From Bolinopsis microptera (taxonomy: Eukaryota > Ctenophora > Tentaculata > Lobata > Bolinopsidae): a stretch of DNA of 64,000 nt. The stretch's first letter is position 1, and each line of letters begins with the position of its first letter. Of this stretch, positions 52,701-64,000 are shown one piece after another. Below the pieces are notes generated by a model, which was not told where the DNA came from, ran no database searches, and saw nothing but the letters and a program-made list of their open reading frames with translations. A program made the translations under genes and the position numbers. The stretch spans positions 19,430,494 to 19,494,493 of the forward strand of contig NC_087082.1 in the NCBI RefSeq assembly GCF_026151205.1, in the 5' to 3' direction.

Positions 52701-55700
52701 CCGTATGTTAGTTTTATTGTCATTTCCTAAATTAGATGGTTGAGGTTAGGACAGTTCGTTAGTTATATTGTCATTCCTAAATATAGAGGTTGAGGATAGA
52801 CCAGTATGTTAGTTTTATTGTCATATCCTAAATTAAGATGGTTGGAGGTAGACCAGTATGTTAGTTTTATTGTCATTTCTAAATAAGAAGGTTGAGAGTA
52901 GACAGTATGTTAGTTTTATTGGTCATTTCCTAAATAAGAAGGTGAGGTAGTACAGTATGTTAGTTTTATTGTCATTTCCTAAATAAGAAGGTATGAGTAG
53001 ACCAGTATTTAGTTATATTGTCATTTCCTAAATAGAAGGTAGGTAGACCAGTATGTTAGTTTTATTGTCATTTTCTAAATTTGAAGGTTGAGTATAGACC
53101 AGTATGTTAAGTTTTATTGTCATTTCCTAAATAAGAAGGTTGAGGTTAGACCAGTATGTTAGTTTTTTTATTGTCATTTCCTTAAAAATGAGTTGAGGTA
53201 GACAGTATGTTTAGTTTTATTGTCATTTCCTAAATAAGAAAGGTTTGAGGTAGACCAGTATGTAAGTTTTATTGTCATTTCCTAAATAGAAGGTTGTAGT
53301 AGACCAGTATGTTAGTTGTATTGTTATTTCCTAAATAAGAAGGTTGAGGTTTAGACCAGTATGTTAGTTTTATTGTCATTCCCTAAATAGAAGTTGAGTT
53401 AGGACCAGTATGTTAGTTTATTGTCATTTCCTAAATAAGAAGGTTGAGCGTAGACCAGTATGTTAGTTTTATGTCATTTCCTTAAATAAGAAGGTTGTGG
53501 TATAGACCAGTATGGTAGGTTTTATTGTCATTTCCTAAATAAGAAGGTAGAGGGTAGACCTGTATGTTAGTTTTATTTGTCATTTCCTAAATAAGAAAGG
53601 GTGAGGTGAGACCAGTATGTTAGTTTTATGTCCATTTCCTTAAATAAGAGGTTGAGGTTAGAACCAGTATGTTAGTTTTATTGTCATTTCCTAAATAGAA
53701 GGTTTGGGTAGACCGTATGTTGTTTTATTGTCATTTCCTAAATAAGAAGGTTTGTGGCTAGACCAGTATGTTAGTTTTATTGTCATTTCCTAGATGAGAA
53801 GGTTGAGGTTCTTAGACAGTATGTTTAGTTTATTGGTCATTTCCTAAAATAAGGAAGGTTGAGGTAGGACCAGTATGTTAGTTTTATTGTCATATCTAAA
53901 TGAGAAGGTTGAGGTAGACCAGTATGTTAGTTTATTGTCATTTCCTAAAATGAGAAGGTTTGAGGTAGACCAGTATGTTAGTTCTTATGTGTCATTTATA
54001 TATAAGTAGGATGAGAGACCCAGTAGTTAGTTTTTTTGTAATTTCCTAAATAAGAAAGGTTGAGGTTAGACCAGTATGTTTTTTTATTGTCATTCCTAAA
54101 TAAGAAGGTTGAGGTAGACCAGTATGTTAGTTTTATTGTCTTTTCCTAAATGAGAAGGTTGAGGTAGGACCTGTATGTTAGTTTTATTGTCATTTCCTAA
54201 ATAAGAGGTTGAGGTAGACAGTATGTTAGTTTTATTGTCATTTCCTAAATAAGAAGGTTGAGGTAGACCAGTATGGGTACGGTTAGTTTTATTGTCATTT
54301 CCTAAATAAGAAGGTTGAGGTAGACCGTATGTTAGTTTATTGTCATTTCCTGAATAAGAAGGTGAGGTAGACCAGTATGTTAGTTTTATTGTCATTTCCT
54401 AAACTAAGAAAGGTTGAGGTAGACTCAGGTTATGTTTGTTTTATGTCATTTTCTATATAAGAAGGTTAGGTAGACCAGTATGTTAGTTTTATTGTCATTT
54501 CCTAAATAAGAAGGTTTGAGGGTTAGACCAGTATGTTAGTTTTATTGTTCATTTCCTAAATAAGAAGGTTGAGTAGACCAGTATGTTGTTTTATTGTTCT
54601 TTTCTAAATAAGAAGGTGAGGTAGACACAGTATGTTGGTTTTATTTTCATTTCCTAAAATAAGAAAGAAGGTTGAGGTAGTCAGTATGATTTTTATTGTC
54701 ATTTCCTAATAAGAGAAGGTTGTGGTAGACCAGTATGTTAGTTTTATTGTTATTTCCTAAATAAGAAGGTTGAGGAGACCAGTATGTTCGTTTTATGTAT
54801 TTCCTAAATATGAAGGTTGAGGTAGACCAGTATTGTCCCAGTTTTATTGTCATTTCCATAAATAGAAGGTTGAGGTAGACCTGTATGTTAGTTTTATTGT
54901 CATTTCCTAATAAGAGGTTGAGGTAGACCAGTATGTTAGTTTTATTTCATTTCCTAAATAAGAGGTTGAGGTAGTCCAGTATGTTAGTTTTTTTGGCATT
55001 ACTAAATAGAAGGTTGAGGTAGACAGTATGTTAGTTTTTATTGTCATTTCCTAAATAAGAAAGGTTGAGTAGACCAGTATGTAGTTTTATTGTTCATTTC
55101 CTAAATAAGAGGTTGAGGTAGACAGTATGTAGTTTTTATTGTCCATTTCCTAAATAGAAAGGTTGAGGTAAGACCTGTAGTATGTTAGTTTTATTGTTAA
55201 TTTCCTAATGAGAAGTTTGAGTAGACCAGTATGTTAGGTTTTTATTGTCATTTCCTAAATAAGAAGGTTGAGGTAGACCAGTATGTTGTTTGATTTGTCA
55301 ATTTTCCATAAATGAGAAGGTTGAGGTAGACCAGTATGTTAGTTTATTGTTCATTTCCTAAATGAGAAGGTTGAGGTAGAACAGATGTTAGTTTTATTGT
55401 CATTTCCTAAATAGAGGTTGAGGTAGACCAGTATGTTAGTTAGTGTCATTTCCTAATAAGAAGGTTGAGGTAGACAGAGTATGTTTAGTTTTATTGTCAT
55501 TTCCCTAATTAAGAATGTTGAGGTAGACCAGTATGTTAGTTTTATTGTCATTTCCTTAAATGAGAAGGTTGAGGTCGGACCAGTATGTTAGTTTTATTGT
55601 CCATTTCCTAAAATAAGTAGTTGAGGTAGAACCGTTGTTAGTTTTATTGTCATTTTCCTAAATAAGAAGGTTGAGGTAGACCAGTATGTTAGTTTTATTG

Positions 55701-56540
55701 TCATTACTAAATAAGAGGTTGAGGTTTAGAACCAGTATGTTAGTTTATTGTCAATTCCTATATAAGAAGGTTGAGGTAGACCAGTATGTAGTTTTAATTG
55801 TCATTTCCTAAATAAGACAGGTTGAGGTAGACCAGTATGTTAGTTTTATTGTCATTTCCTAAATAGAAGGTTAGGTAGACCAGGTATGTTAGTTTTATTG
55901 TCATTTCCTAAATAAGAAGGTTGAGGTAGACCAGTATGTTAGTTTTATTGTCATTTATAAATAAGAAGGTTTGAGGGTAGACCAGTTTGTGATTATTATT
56001 GTCATTTCCTAAATAAGAAGTTTTGAGGTAGACCAGTTATGTTAGTTTTTTTGTCATTCCTTAATAAGAAGGATTGAGGAAGACCAGTATGTTAGTTTTA
56101 TTGTCATTTCCTAAAATAAAGAAGGTTGAGGTAGCACAGTATGTTAGTTTATTGTTTTTCTCTAAATAAGAGGTTGTGGTAGACCAGTATGTTTGTTTTA
56201 TTGTCATTTCCTAGATAGAAGGTTGAGGTAAGACCCAGTATGTTAGTTTTTTTGTCATTTCCTAAATAAGAAGGTTGGAGGTAGACCTGTATGTTAGTTT
56301 TATTGTCAATTCCTAATAAGAAGTTTGAGGTAGACCAGTATGTTAGTTTTATTGTCTTTCCTAAATTAAAGGAAGGTTGAGGTTTGGACCAGTATGTTAG
56401 GTTTTATTGTCATTTCCTATATAAGAAAGGTTGAGGTTAGACCTGTATGTTAGTTTTATTTATTTCCTAAATAAGAGGGTTGAGGGTAGAACAGTATGTT
56501 AGTTTTATTGTCATTTCCTAAATAAGAAGGTTTGAGGTAG

Positions 56541-56568
56541 GACCAGTTTGTTTGAACTAGTATGTTAG
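56541..56568 (+). repeat. Unit with a partial internal duplication around CAGTATGTT
   Basis: GACCAGTTTGTTTGAACTAGTATGTTAG replaces GACCAGTATGTTAG, so a stretch of about 14 bases related to CAGTATGTT occurs twice. Smaller doublings of the same CAGT word occur at about 4632-4644, 29494-29503, 32354-32368 and 60889-60899. Repeated involvement of one site could be true replication slippage or a context-dependent read error. Confidence 0.5.
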
Positions 56569-59440
56569 TTTTATTGTCATTTCCTAATAGAGGTTGAGGT
56601 TAGACGTATGTTAGTTTTATTGTCATTTCTAAATGAGAAGGTTGAGGTAGACCTGTATGTTAGTTTTATTGTTCATTTCTAAATAAGAAGGTGGAGGTTG
56701 ACCAGTATGTAGTTTTATTGTCATTTCCTAAATGAGAGGTTGAGGTAGGCCTGTATGTTTGTTTTATTGTTAATTTCCTGAATGAGGAGGTTGGTGGGTA
56801 GTCAGTATGTAGTTGTATTGTCTTTTCATTAAATAAGAAGGTTGAGGTAGACCATATGTTAGTTTATTGTCATTTCCTAAATAAGAAGGTTGAGGTAGAC
56901 CAGTATGTTAGTTTTATTGTCATTTCCTAAATAAGGAAGGTTTCGAGGTAGACCCTGTATGTTAGTTTTATTGTCATTTCCTAAATGAGAAAGGTGAGGT
57001 TAGACCAGTATGTTAGTTTATGGTATTTCCTAAATAAGTAGGTTGATGGTAGACCAGTATGTTAGTTTATTGTCCATTTCCTAAATAAGAAGGTTGAGGT
57101 AGACAGATGTTAGTTTATTGTCATTCCTAAATAAGAAGGTTGAGGTAGGACAGTATGTTAGTTTTTTGTCATTTCCTAAATAAGAAGGTTGAGGTTAGAC
57201 AGTATGTTAGTTTTATTTTAATTTCCTAAATAAGAGTTGAGGTAGACAGTATTTAGTTTTATGTCAATTTCCTAAATAAGGAAGGTTAGGTAGACCAGTA
57301 TGTGAGTTTTATTGTAATTCTAAATTAGAAGGTGAGGTAGTCTGTATGTTAGTTTTATTTGTCATTTCCTAAATAAGAAGGTGAGGTAGACCAGTATGTT
57401 AGTTTTATTGTCATTTCCTAAATAAGGAAGGTGTGAGGTTAGTCCAGTATGTTAGTTTTATTGTTCATTTTCCTAAATAAGAAGGTTGAGGGAGGACCAG
57501 TATGTTAGTTTTTATTGTACTTTCCTAAATAAGAAGGTTGAGGGTTAGACCAGTATGTTAGTTTATTGTTATTTCCTAAATTAAGAAGGTTGAGGTTAGA
57601 CCAGTATGTTAGTTTTATTGTCTTTTCTCCTAATAAGATGGTTGAGGTTGACAGTATGTTATTTTCTCTGTAATTTCCTAAAAATAAGAAGGTTGAGAGT
57701 AGACAGTTGTTAGTTTATTTGACATTTCCTAAATAAGATGGTTGAGGTAGACCCGTAGTATCGTTAGTTTTCATTGTCATTTCCTAAAATAAGAAGGTTG
57801 AGGTATAGACCCAGTATGTTAGTTTTATTGTCATTTCCTAAATAAGAAGGTTGTTGGGTGACCAGTATGTTAGTTTTATTGTATCATTTCCTAAATAAGA
57901 GGTGAGGTAGACCAGTATGTTAGTTTTATTGTCATTTCCTAAATTATAAGAAGTTGAGGTAGGACCAGTATGCTAGTTTTATTGTCATTTCCTTAAATAA
58001 GAAGGTGAGGTAGACCAGTATGTTAGTTTTATTGTCATTTCCTAAATGAGAAGGTTGAGGTAGACCTGTATGTTAGTTTTATTGTCATTTCCTAAATAAG
58101 GAGGTTGAGGTAGGACCAGGTCATGTAGTTTTATTGTCCATTTCCTAAATGAGAAGGTTGAGGTAGACCAGTATGTAGTTTATTGTCATTTCCATAAATG
58201 TGAAGGTTGAGGTTGGAACAGTATGTTAGTTTTATTGGTATGTTTTCTAAAGAAGAAGTTGAGGTAGATCCTGTATGTTAGTTTTATTGTATTTCCTAAA
58301 TAAGAGGTTGAGGGTAGACCAGTTATGTTAGTTTTATTGTCATTTTCATAAATAAGAAGGTTGAGGGTAGACAGTATGTTAGTTTTATGTCATTTCCTAA
58401 ATGAGTGGTTGAGGTAGACCAGTTTGTTAGTTTTATTGTCATTTCCTAAATAAGGAAGGTTGAGTAGACCGTTTGTTTGTTTTATTGTCATTTCATAAAT
58501 AAAGAAGGTTGAGTAGACCAGTATGTTTGTTTTTATTCATTTTCCTAATTAAGAAGGTTGAGGGGTAGACCAGTATGTTAGTTTATTGTCATTTCATAAA
58601 TAGAAGTGAGGTAGACCAGTATGTTGTTTTATTGTCATTTTCCTAAATAAAGACGTTGAGGTTAGGTCCAGTATGTTAGTTATATTGTCATTTCCTATAT
58701 AAGATGGTAGGTAGACAGTATGTTAGTTTTATTGTCATTTCCTAAATAAGAAGGTTGAGGTAGACCAGTATGTTAGTTTTATTGCATTTCCTAAATAAGA
58801 ACGGTTGTGGTTAGACCAGTATGTTAGTTTTATTTCATTCCTAAATAAGAAGGTTGAGGTGACCGTATGTTAGTGTTATTGTCATTTCCTAAATACAGAA
58901 GGTTGAGGTAAGAACCAGATGTTAGTTTTATTGGGTCATTCCTAAATTAAGAGGTTGAGGTAGACCAGTATGTTAGTTTTATGTTTATTTCCTAAATATG
59001 AAGGTTGAGGGGTAGACCTAGTATGTTAGGTTTTATTGTCATTTTCCTAAATAAGAAGGTTGTGGTAGACCAGTATGTTAGTTTTCATTGTATTTCCTAA
59101 ATAAGAAGGTTGAGGTTAGACCAGTATGTTAGTTTTTATTGTCATTTCCTAATTATGAAGGTTGAGGTAGACAGTATGTTAGTTTTATTGTCATTTCCTT
59201 AAATAAGAAGGTGAGGTAGACCAGTATGTTAGTTTTATTGTCCTTTTCCTAACATAAGAAGTTGAGGTAGGGACAGTATGTTAGTTTTATTGTAATTTTT
59301 TTCCTAAATATGAAGGTTGAGGTAGACCAGTATGTTAGTTTTATTGTCATTTCCTAATAAGAAGGTTGAGGTAGACAGTATGTTAGTTTTATTGGTCATT
59401 TCCTAAATAAGAAGGTTGAGGTAGAATCCCAGTTTGTTAG

Positions 59441-59452
59441 TTTTTTTTTTTT
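59441..59452. other. T12 homopolymer burst
   Basis: The TTTT of GTTAGTTTTATTG is expanded to twelve T in one copy, in keeping with expansion of an existing homopolymer. Confidence 0.65.
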
Positions 59453-62400
59453 ATTGGTTCATTTCCTAAATGAGAAGGTTGAGGTAGTCCAGTATGTTAG
59501 TTTTATTGTCATTTCCTAAATAAGAAGGTTGAGGTAGACCAGTATGTTAGTTTATTGTCAATTTCCTAAAATGAGAAGGTTGAGGTATAGACCTGTATGT
59601 TAGTTTATTGTCATTTCTAAAATGAGATGGTTGAGGTAGACCAGTATGTTAGTTTTATTGTCATTTCCCTAATAAGAAGGTTGAGGTTAGAACAGTATGT
59701 TAGTCTCTTGTCATTCTAAATAAGAGGTTGAGGTAGACCAGTATGTTAGTTTTATTGTCATTTCCTAAATAAGAAGGTTGAGGTAGACCAGTTGGTTAGT
59801 TTTATTGTCATTTCCTAAATGAGAAGGTTGAGGTTAGACCTGTATGTTATTTTTTTGTCATTTCTTATATAAGAAGGTTGAGGTAGACCTGTATGTTAGT
59901 TTTATTGTCATTTCCTAAATAGAAGGTTGAGGTAGACCAGTTATGTTAGTTTTATTGCATTTCCGGAATAAGAAGGTTGAGTAGACCAGTATGTTGTTTT
60001 ATTGTCATTTCTTAACTAAGATGGTTGAGGTAGACCTGTATGTTATGTTAGTTTTTATGTCATTTCCTAAATAAGAAGGTTGAGGTAGACCAGTATGTTA
60101 GTTTTATTGTCTTTCCTAAAATAAGAAGGTTAGGTAGGACCAGTATGTTAGTTTTATTGTCATTTCTAAAAAGGAAGTGAGGTAGACCAGTATGTTTGTT
60201 TTTTTGTCATTTCCTAAATAAGTACGGTTGAGGTAGGACCAGTATGTTAGTTTATTGTCATTTCCTAAATAAGAAGGTTGAGGTAGACCAGTATCGTTAG
60301 TTTTTTGTCATTTCTAAATAAGAAGGTTGAGGTAGACCAGTATGTTAGTTTTAATTGTCATTTCCTAAATAAGAAGGTTGAGTTGACCAGTATGTTAGTT
60401 TTATTGTTATTTCCTAAATAAGAAGGTTGAGGTAGACCAGTATGTTAGTTTTATTGTCATTTCCTAAAATGAAGAAGGTTGAAGGTAGTCAGTATGTTAG
60501 TTTTAATTTGTCATTTCCTATCAAGAAGTTGAGGTAGACCTGTATGGTAGTTTTATTAGTCATTTCCTAAATAAGAAAGGTTGAGTAGACCAGTATGTTA
60601 GTTTATTGTCATTTCCTAAAATATGAAGGGTTGAGGTAGACAGTATGTTAGTTTTATTGTCATTTCACTAAATAAGAGGTTGAGGTTAGACCTGTATGTT
60701 TGTTTTATTGTCATTTCCTAAATAAGAAGGTTGAGGTAGACCAGTATGTAGTTTTTATGTATTTCTAAATTAGAAGGTTGAGGTGACAGTATGTTAGTTT
60801 TTTTGTCATTTCATAATTAAGGAAGGTGAGGTAGCCTGTATGTTAGTTTTATTGTCATTTCCTTAAATGAGGAAGGTTTGAGGTAGACCAGTCAGTATGT
60901 TAGTTTTATTGTCATTTCATAAATAAGAAGGTTGAGGTAGACCAGTATGTTAGTTTTATTGTCATTTCCTAAATGAGACAGGTTGAGGTAGACAGTTTTT
61001 AGTTTATTGTCTTTCTAAATGAGAAGGTTGTTGTAGTAGCCAGTATGATAGTTTTATTGGTCATTTCCTAAATAAGGAGGTTGAGGTAGACCGTTTGTTA
61101 GTTTTTTTGTCTTTCCTAAATAAGATAGGTGAGGTAGACAGCTGTATGTTAGTTGTAGTTGTCATTTCCTAAATAAGAAGGTTGAGGTAGTCCCTTATGT
61201 TAGTTTTATTGTCATTTCCTAAATGAGAAGGTTGAGGTAGACCAGTATGTTAGTTTTATTGTCATTTCTAAATAAGAGGTTGAGGTAGGACCAGTATGTT
61301 ACGTTTTTATTGTCACTTTCCTAATTAAGAAGATGAGGTAGCCAGTATGATAGTTTTATTGTCATTTCCTAAATAAGAAGGTTGAGGTAGACCTGTATGT
61401 TAGTTGTATTGTCATTCCTCAATAAGAAGGTTGAGGTAGTCCAGTATATGTTAGTTTTATTGTCATTTCTAAATATCGAAGGTTGTGGTAGATCCAGTAT
61501 GTTAGTTTTATTGTCATTTCCTAAATTAAGAGGTTAGTAGACCAGTTATGTTAGTTTTATTGTCTTTTCCTTAAATAAGAAGGTTGAGGTAGACCAGTAT
61601 GTTAGTTTTATTGTCATTTCCTAATAAGAAGGGTTGAGGTAGACCAGTAGTTAGATGTTTTGTCATTTCCTAAATAAGAAGGTTGAGGTAGACCAGTATG
61701 TTAGTTTTATTGTCATTCCTAAATAAGAAGGTTGAAGGTCAGACAGTATGTGTGTTTTATTGTCATTTCCTAAATAAGAAGTTTGAGGTAGACCAGTATG
61801 TTTAGTTTATTGTTTATTTCCTAAAATAGAAGGTTGAGGTTGACCTGTATGTTAGTTTTTTTGTTCATTTCCTAAATTAAGAAAGGTTGAGGTAGACCAG
61901 TTTGTTAGTTTTATTGTCATTTCTAAATAATGAAGGTTGAGGGTAGACCAGTATGTTAGTTTTTAGTGTCATTTCCTTAAATAAGAAGATTGGGTTGAGG
62001 TAGTCCAGTATATGTTAGTTTTATTGTCATTTCCTAAATAAGAAGGTTGAGGTAGACAGATGTTAGTTTTTATTGTCATTTTCCTAAATAAGAGGTTTGA
62101 GGTAGCACAGTTTGTTTAGGTTTTATTGTCATTTTTCCTAAATAAGAAGGTTGTGAGGTAGACCAGTATGTTAGTTTTTATTGTCATTTCCTATATAAGA
62201 AGGTTGAGGGTAGACCAGTATGTTAGTTTTATTGTCATTTCCTAAATAGAAGGTTGAGGTAGACCAGTATGTTAGTTTTATTGTCATTTCCTAAATGAAG
62301 AAGGTTGAGGTAGACCCAGTATGGTTTGTTTTTTTGTCATTCCTAATAAGAAGTTGAGGTAGACAATATGTTAGTATATTGTCATTTCCTAAATGAGGAA

Positions 62401-64000
62401 GGTTGAGGTATAGACCAGATGTTCGTTTATTGTCATTTCCCTAAATGAGAAGGTTGAGGTAGACCAGTATGTTAGTTTTATTGTCATTTCCTAAATAAGA
62501 AGGTTGAGGTAGACCAGTATGTTTTTTTTAGGGTTTATTGTCATTTCCTAAATAAGAAGGTTTGAAGGTAATAGTACCAGTATGTTAGTTTTATTGTCAT
62601 TTCTATAATAAGCAAGGTTGAGGTATTAGAACCAGTATGTTTGTTTTTTTGTCATTTCCTAAATGAGAAGGATTTGTGGCTAGAACAGTATGTTTGTTTT
62701 ATTGTCATTTCCTAATAAGAAGGTTTTGAGGTTAGACCAGTATGTTAGTTTGTTTTGTCATTTTCCTAAATAGAAGGTTGTGGTAGACCAGTATGTTAGT
62801 TTTATTGTCATTTCTAATTAGAAGGTTGAGTGGTAGGACCAGTAGTTAGTTTTATTGTCATTTTCCTAAATAAGAAGTTGAGGTTATAGACAGTAGTTTG
62901 TTAGTTTTATTGTTCATTTTCCTAAATAGAAGTTGAGGTAGACAGTATGTTAGGTTTTATTTGTCATTTCTTAAATGAGAAGGGTTAGGGTAGACCAGTA
63001 CTGTTAGTTATATTGTCATTTCCTAAATAAGAAGGTTGAGGTTTAGGACCCAGTTGTTAGTTTTATTGTCATTTCCTAAATAGAAGGTTGAGGTAGACCA
63101 GTATGTTAGTTATATTGTCATTTCCTATATAAGAAGGTTGAGGTTGACCGTTTGTTAGTTTTATGGTCATTTCCTAAATAAGAGGTTTTGAGGTAGACCA
63201 GTATGTTTAGTTTTATTGTCATTTCCTAAATAAGAAGGTTTGAGGTAGACCAGTATGTTAGTATTATTGTTATTTACATAAATAAGAAGGTTGAGGTAGA
63301 CCAAGTATGGTTAGTTTTATTGGTCATTTCCTAAATAAGAAGGTTGGGTAGACCAGTAAGTATGTTAGTTTTATTGTCATTTCCTAAATAGAAGGTTGAG
63401 GTAGACCAGTATGTCTGTTTTATTTGTCATTTCCTAAACTAAGAAGGTTGAGGTAGACCTGTATGTTAGTTTTATGTCATTTCTAAAATAAGAAGTGATG
63501 GTAGACCAGTATGTTAGTTTTATTGTCATTTACTATATAGAAGGGTGAGGTAGACCAGTATGTTAGTTTTATTGTCATTTCCTATATAGAAGGTTGAGGT
63601 AGACCAGTATGTTAGTTTTATTGTCATTCCTAAATAGAGGTTGAGGGTAGACGTATGTTAGTTTTATTGTTCATTTCCTAAATAAGAGGTTGAGGTTAGA
63701 CCAGTATGTTAGTTTTATTATCATTTCATAATGAGAGGTTGAGGTAGACCAGTATGTTAGTTTTATTGTCATTTCCTAAATGTAAGAAGGTTGAGGATAG
63801 ACCAGTATGATAGTTTTATTGTATTTCCTAAATGAGAAGGTTGAGGTAGACCAGTGTGGTTAGTTTATTGTCATTCCTAAATGAGTAGGTTGAGGTAGGA
63901 CCTGTATGTTAGGTTTTTATTGTCATTTCCTAAATAAGATGGTTGAGGTAGGACAGTATGTTAGTTTATTGTCATTTCCTAAAATAAGGAAGGTTGAGGT

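Larger units (their letters stand above)
1..64000 (+). repeat. Tandem satellite array, 50 bp monomer, about 1,300 copies
   Basis: The window consists of one head-to-tail repeat from first to last base. In the phase used here the unit starts CCTAAATAAG, has AGGTTGAGGTAG at about positions 13-24, CAGTATGTTAG at 26-36, and ends TTTTATTGTCATTT. Its length is 50 bp by direct reading of clean copies; spacing between neighbouring copies varies by a few bases because of indels. Copy number is estimated as window length over unit length. The unit is 32% GC, has no CpG, and has more G than C on the + strand (11 against 5). I saw no inverted copies, no second repeat family and no unique DNA of gene size. 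Neither array boundary is present. The family is not one I can name; a centromeric, pericentromeric or subtelomeric satellite or a giant minisatellite of a eukaryote are all possible. Copies differ mainly by scattered small indels that look like read errors. No coding role is likely, because the unit length is not a multiple of three and all frames close. Confidence 0.97.

Noticed and set aside
54096-54395. 99-codon repetitive protein on the minus strand
   Set aside because: It shows the same satellite-derived words (MTIKLTYWSTS, GLPQPSYLGNDNKTNILVYL) and frame changes at indels. It would not exist in error-free array.
1-64000. CRISPR array
   Set aside because: The 50 bp unit is continuous; there are no unique spacers between conserved repeats and no cas genes.
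1-64000. Telomeric repeat
   Set aside because: The minus strand has TTTAGGA once per 50 bp, similar to TTTAGGG or TTAGG telomere units, but it is never in tandem with itself and is only a part of the longer unit.

Overview
The whole 64 kb window is one uninterrupted head-to-tail tandem satellite array. I find no gene, RNA gene, transposon, CRISPR array or unique flanking DNA. The repeat unit is 50 bp; 33361-33410 is an exact copy of the consensus I read by eye. By composition it has 15 A, 19 T, 11 G and 5 C (32% GC), no CpG and a G-over-C bias on the + strand. Dividing the window length by the unit gives roughly 1,280-1,300 copies. This is an estimate, not a count. All copies I read lie in the same orientation. 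The array is already running at base 1 (second base of a unit) and still running at base 64000, so neither edge is in view and the true array is longer.

Organism: long homogeneous arrays of a short AT-rich unit are typical of eukaryotic heterochromatin (centromeric, pericentromeric or subtelomeric satellite, or a very large minisatellite). Nothing bacterial or viral is visible. I do not recognise the monomer as a named satellite family and cannot name a species.

Layout: positions 1-13404 are plain array. At 13405-13527 two short GC-richer stretches replace parts of neighbouring units. The array then continues to 64000 with small interruptions near 14651, 18229, 20480, 27105, 32744 and 40736, and a rougher patch at about 31190-31720. 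Homopolymer bursts (G, A, T or C runs of 6-14) are scattered throughout.

Sequence quality matters for interpretation. Nearly every copy carries one or more 1-2 base indels or substitutions, mixed so that neighbours differ randomly. Many substitutions read A as T on the + strand, with the opposite change seemingly rarer. That looks like an uncorrected or poorly polished single-molecule long read rather than evolutionary divergence. All open reading frames longer than about 17-26 codons are products of these indels: a perfect 50 bp unit shifts frame each time and closes every frame.

The most interesting sequence-level observation is that each unit contains TGAGGTAG, identical to the first eight bases of animal let-7 microRNA. 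A minus-strand transcript would therefore carry a perfect 8-mer let-7 target site about every 50 nt. This may well be chance, but it is testable. Each unit also places AATAAA on the minus strand and one AccI site (GTAGAC).
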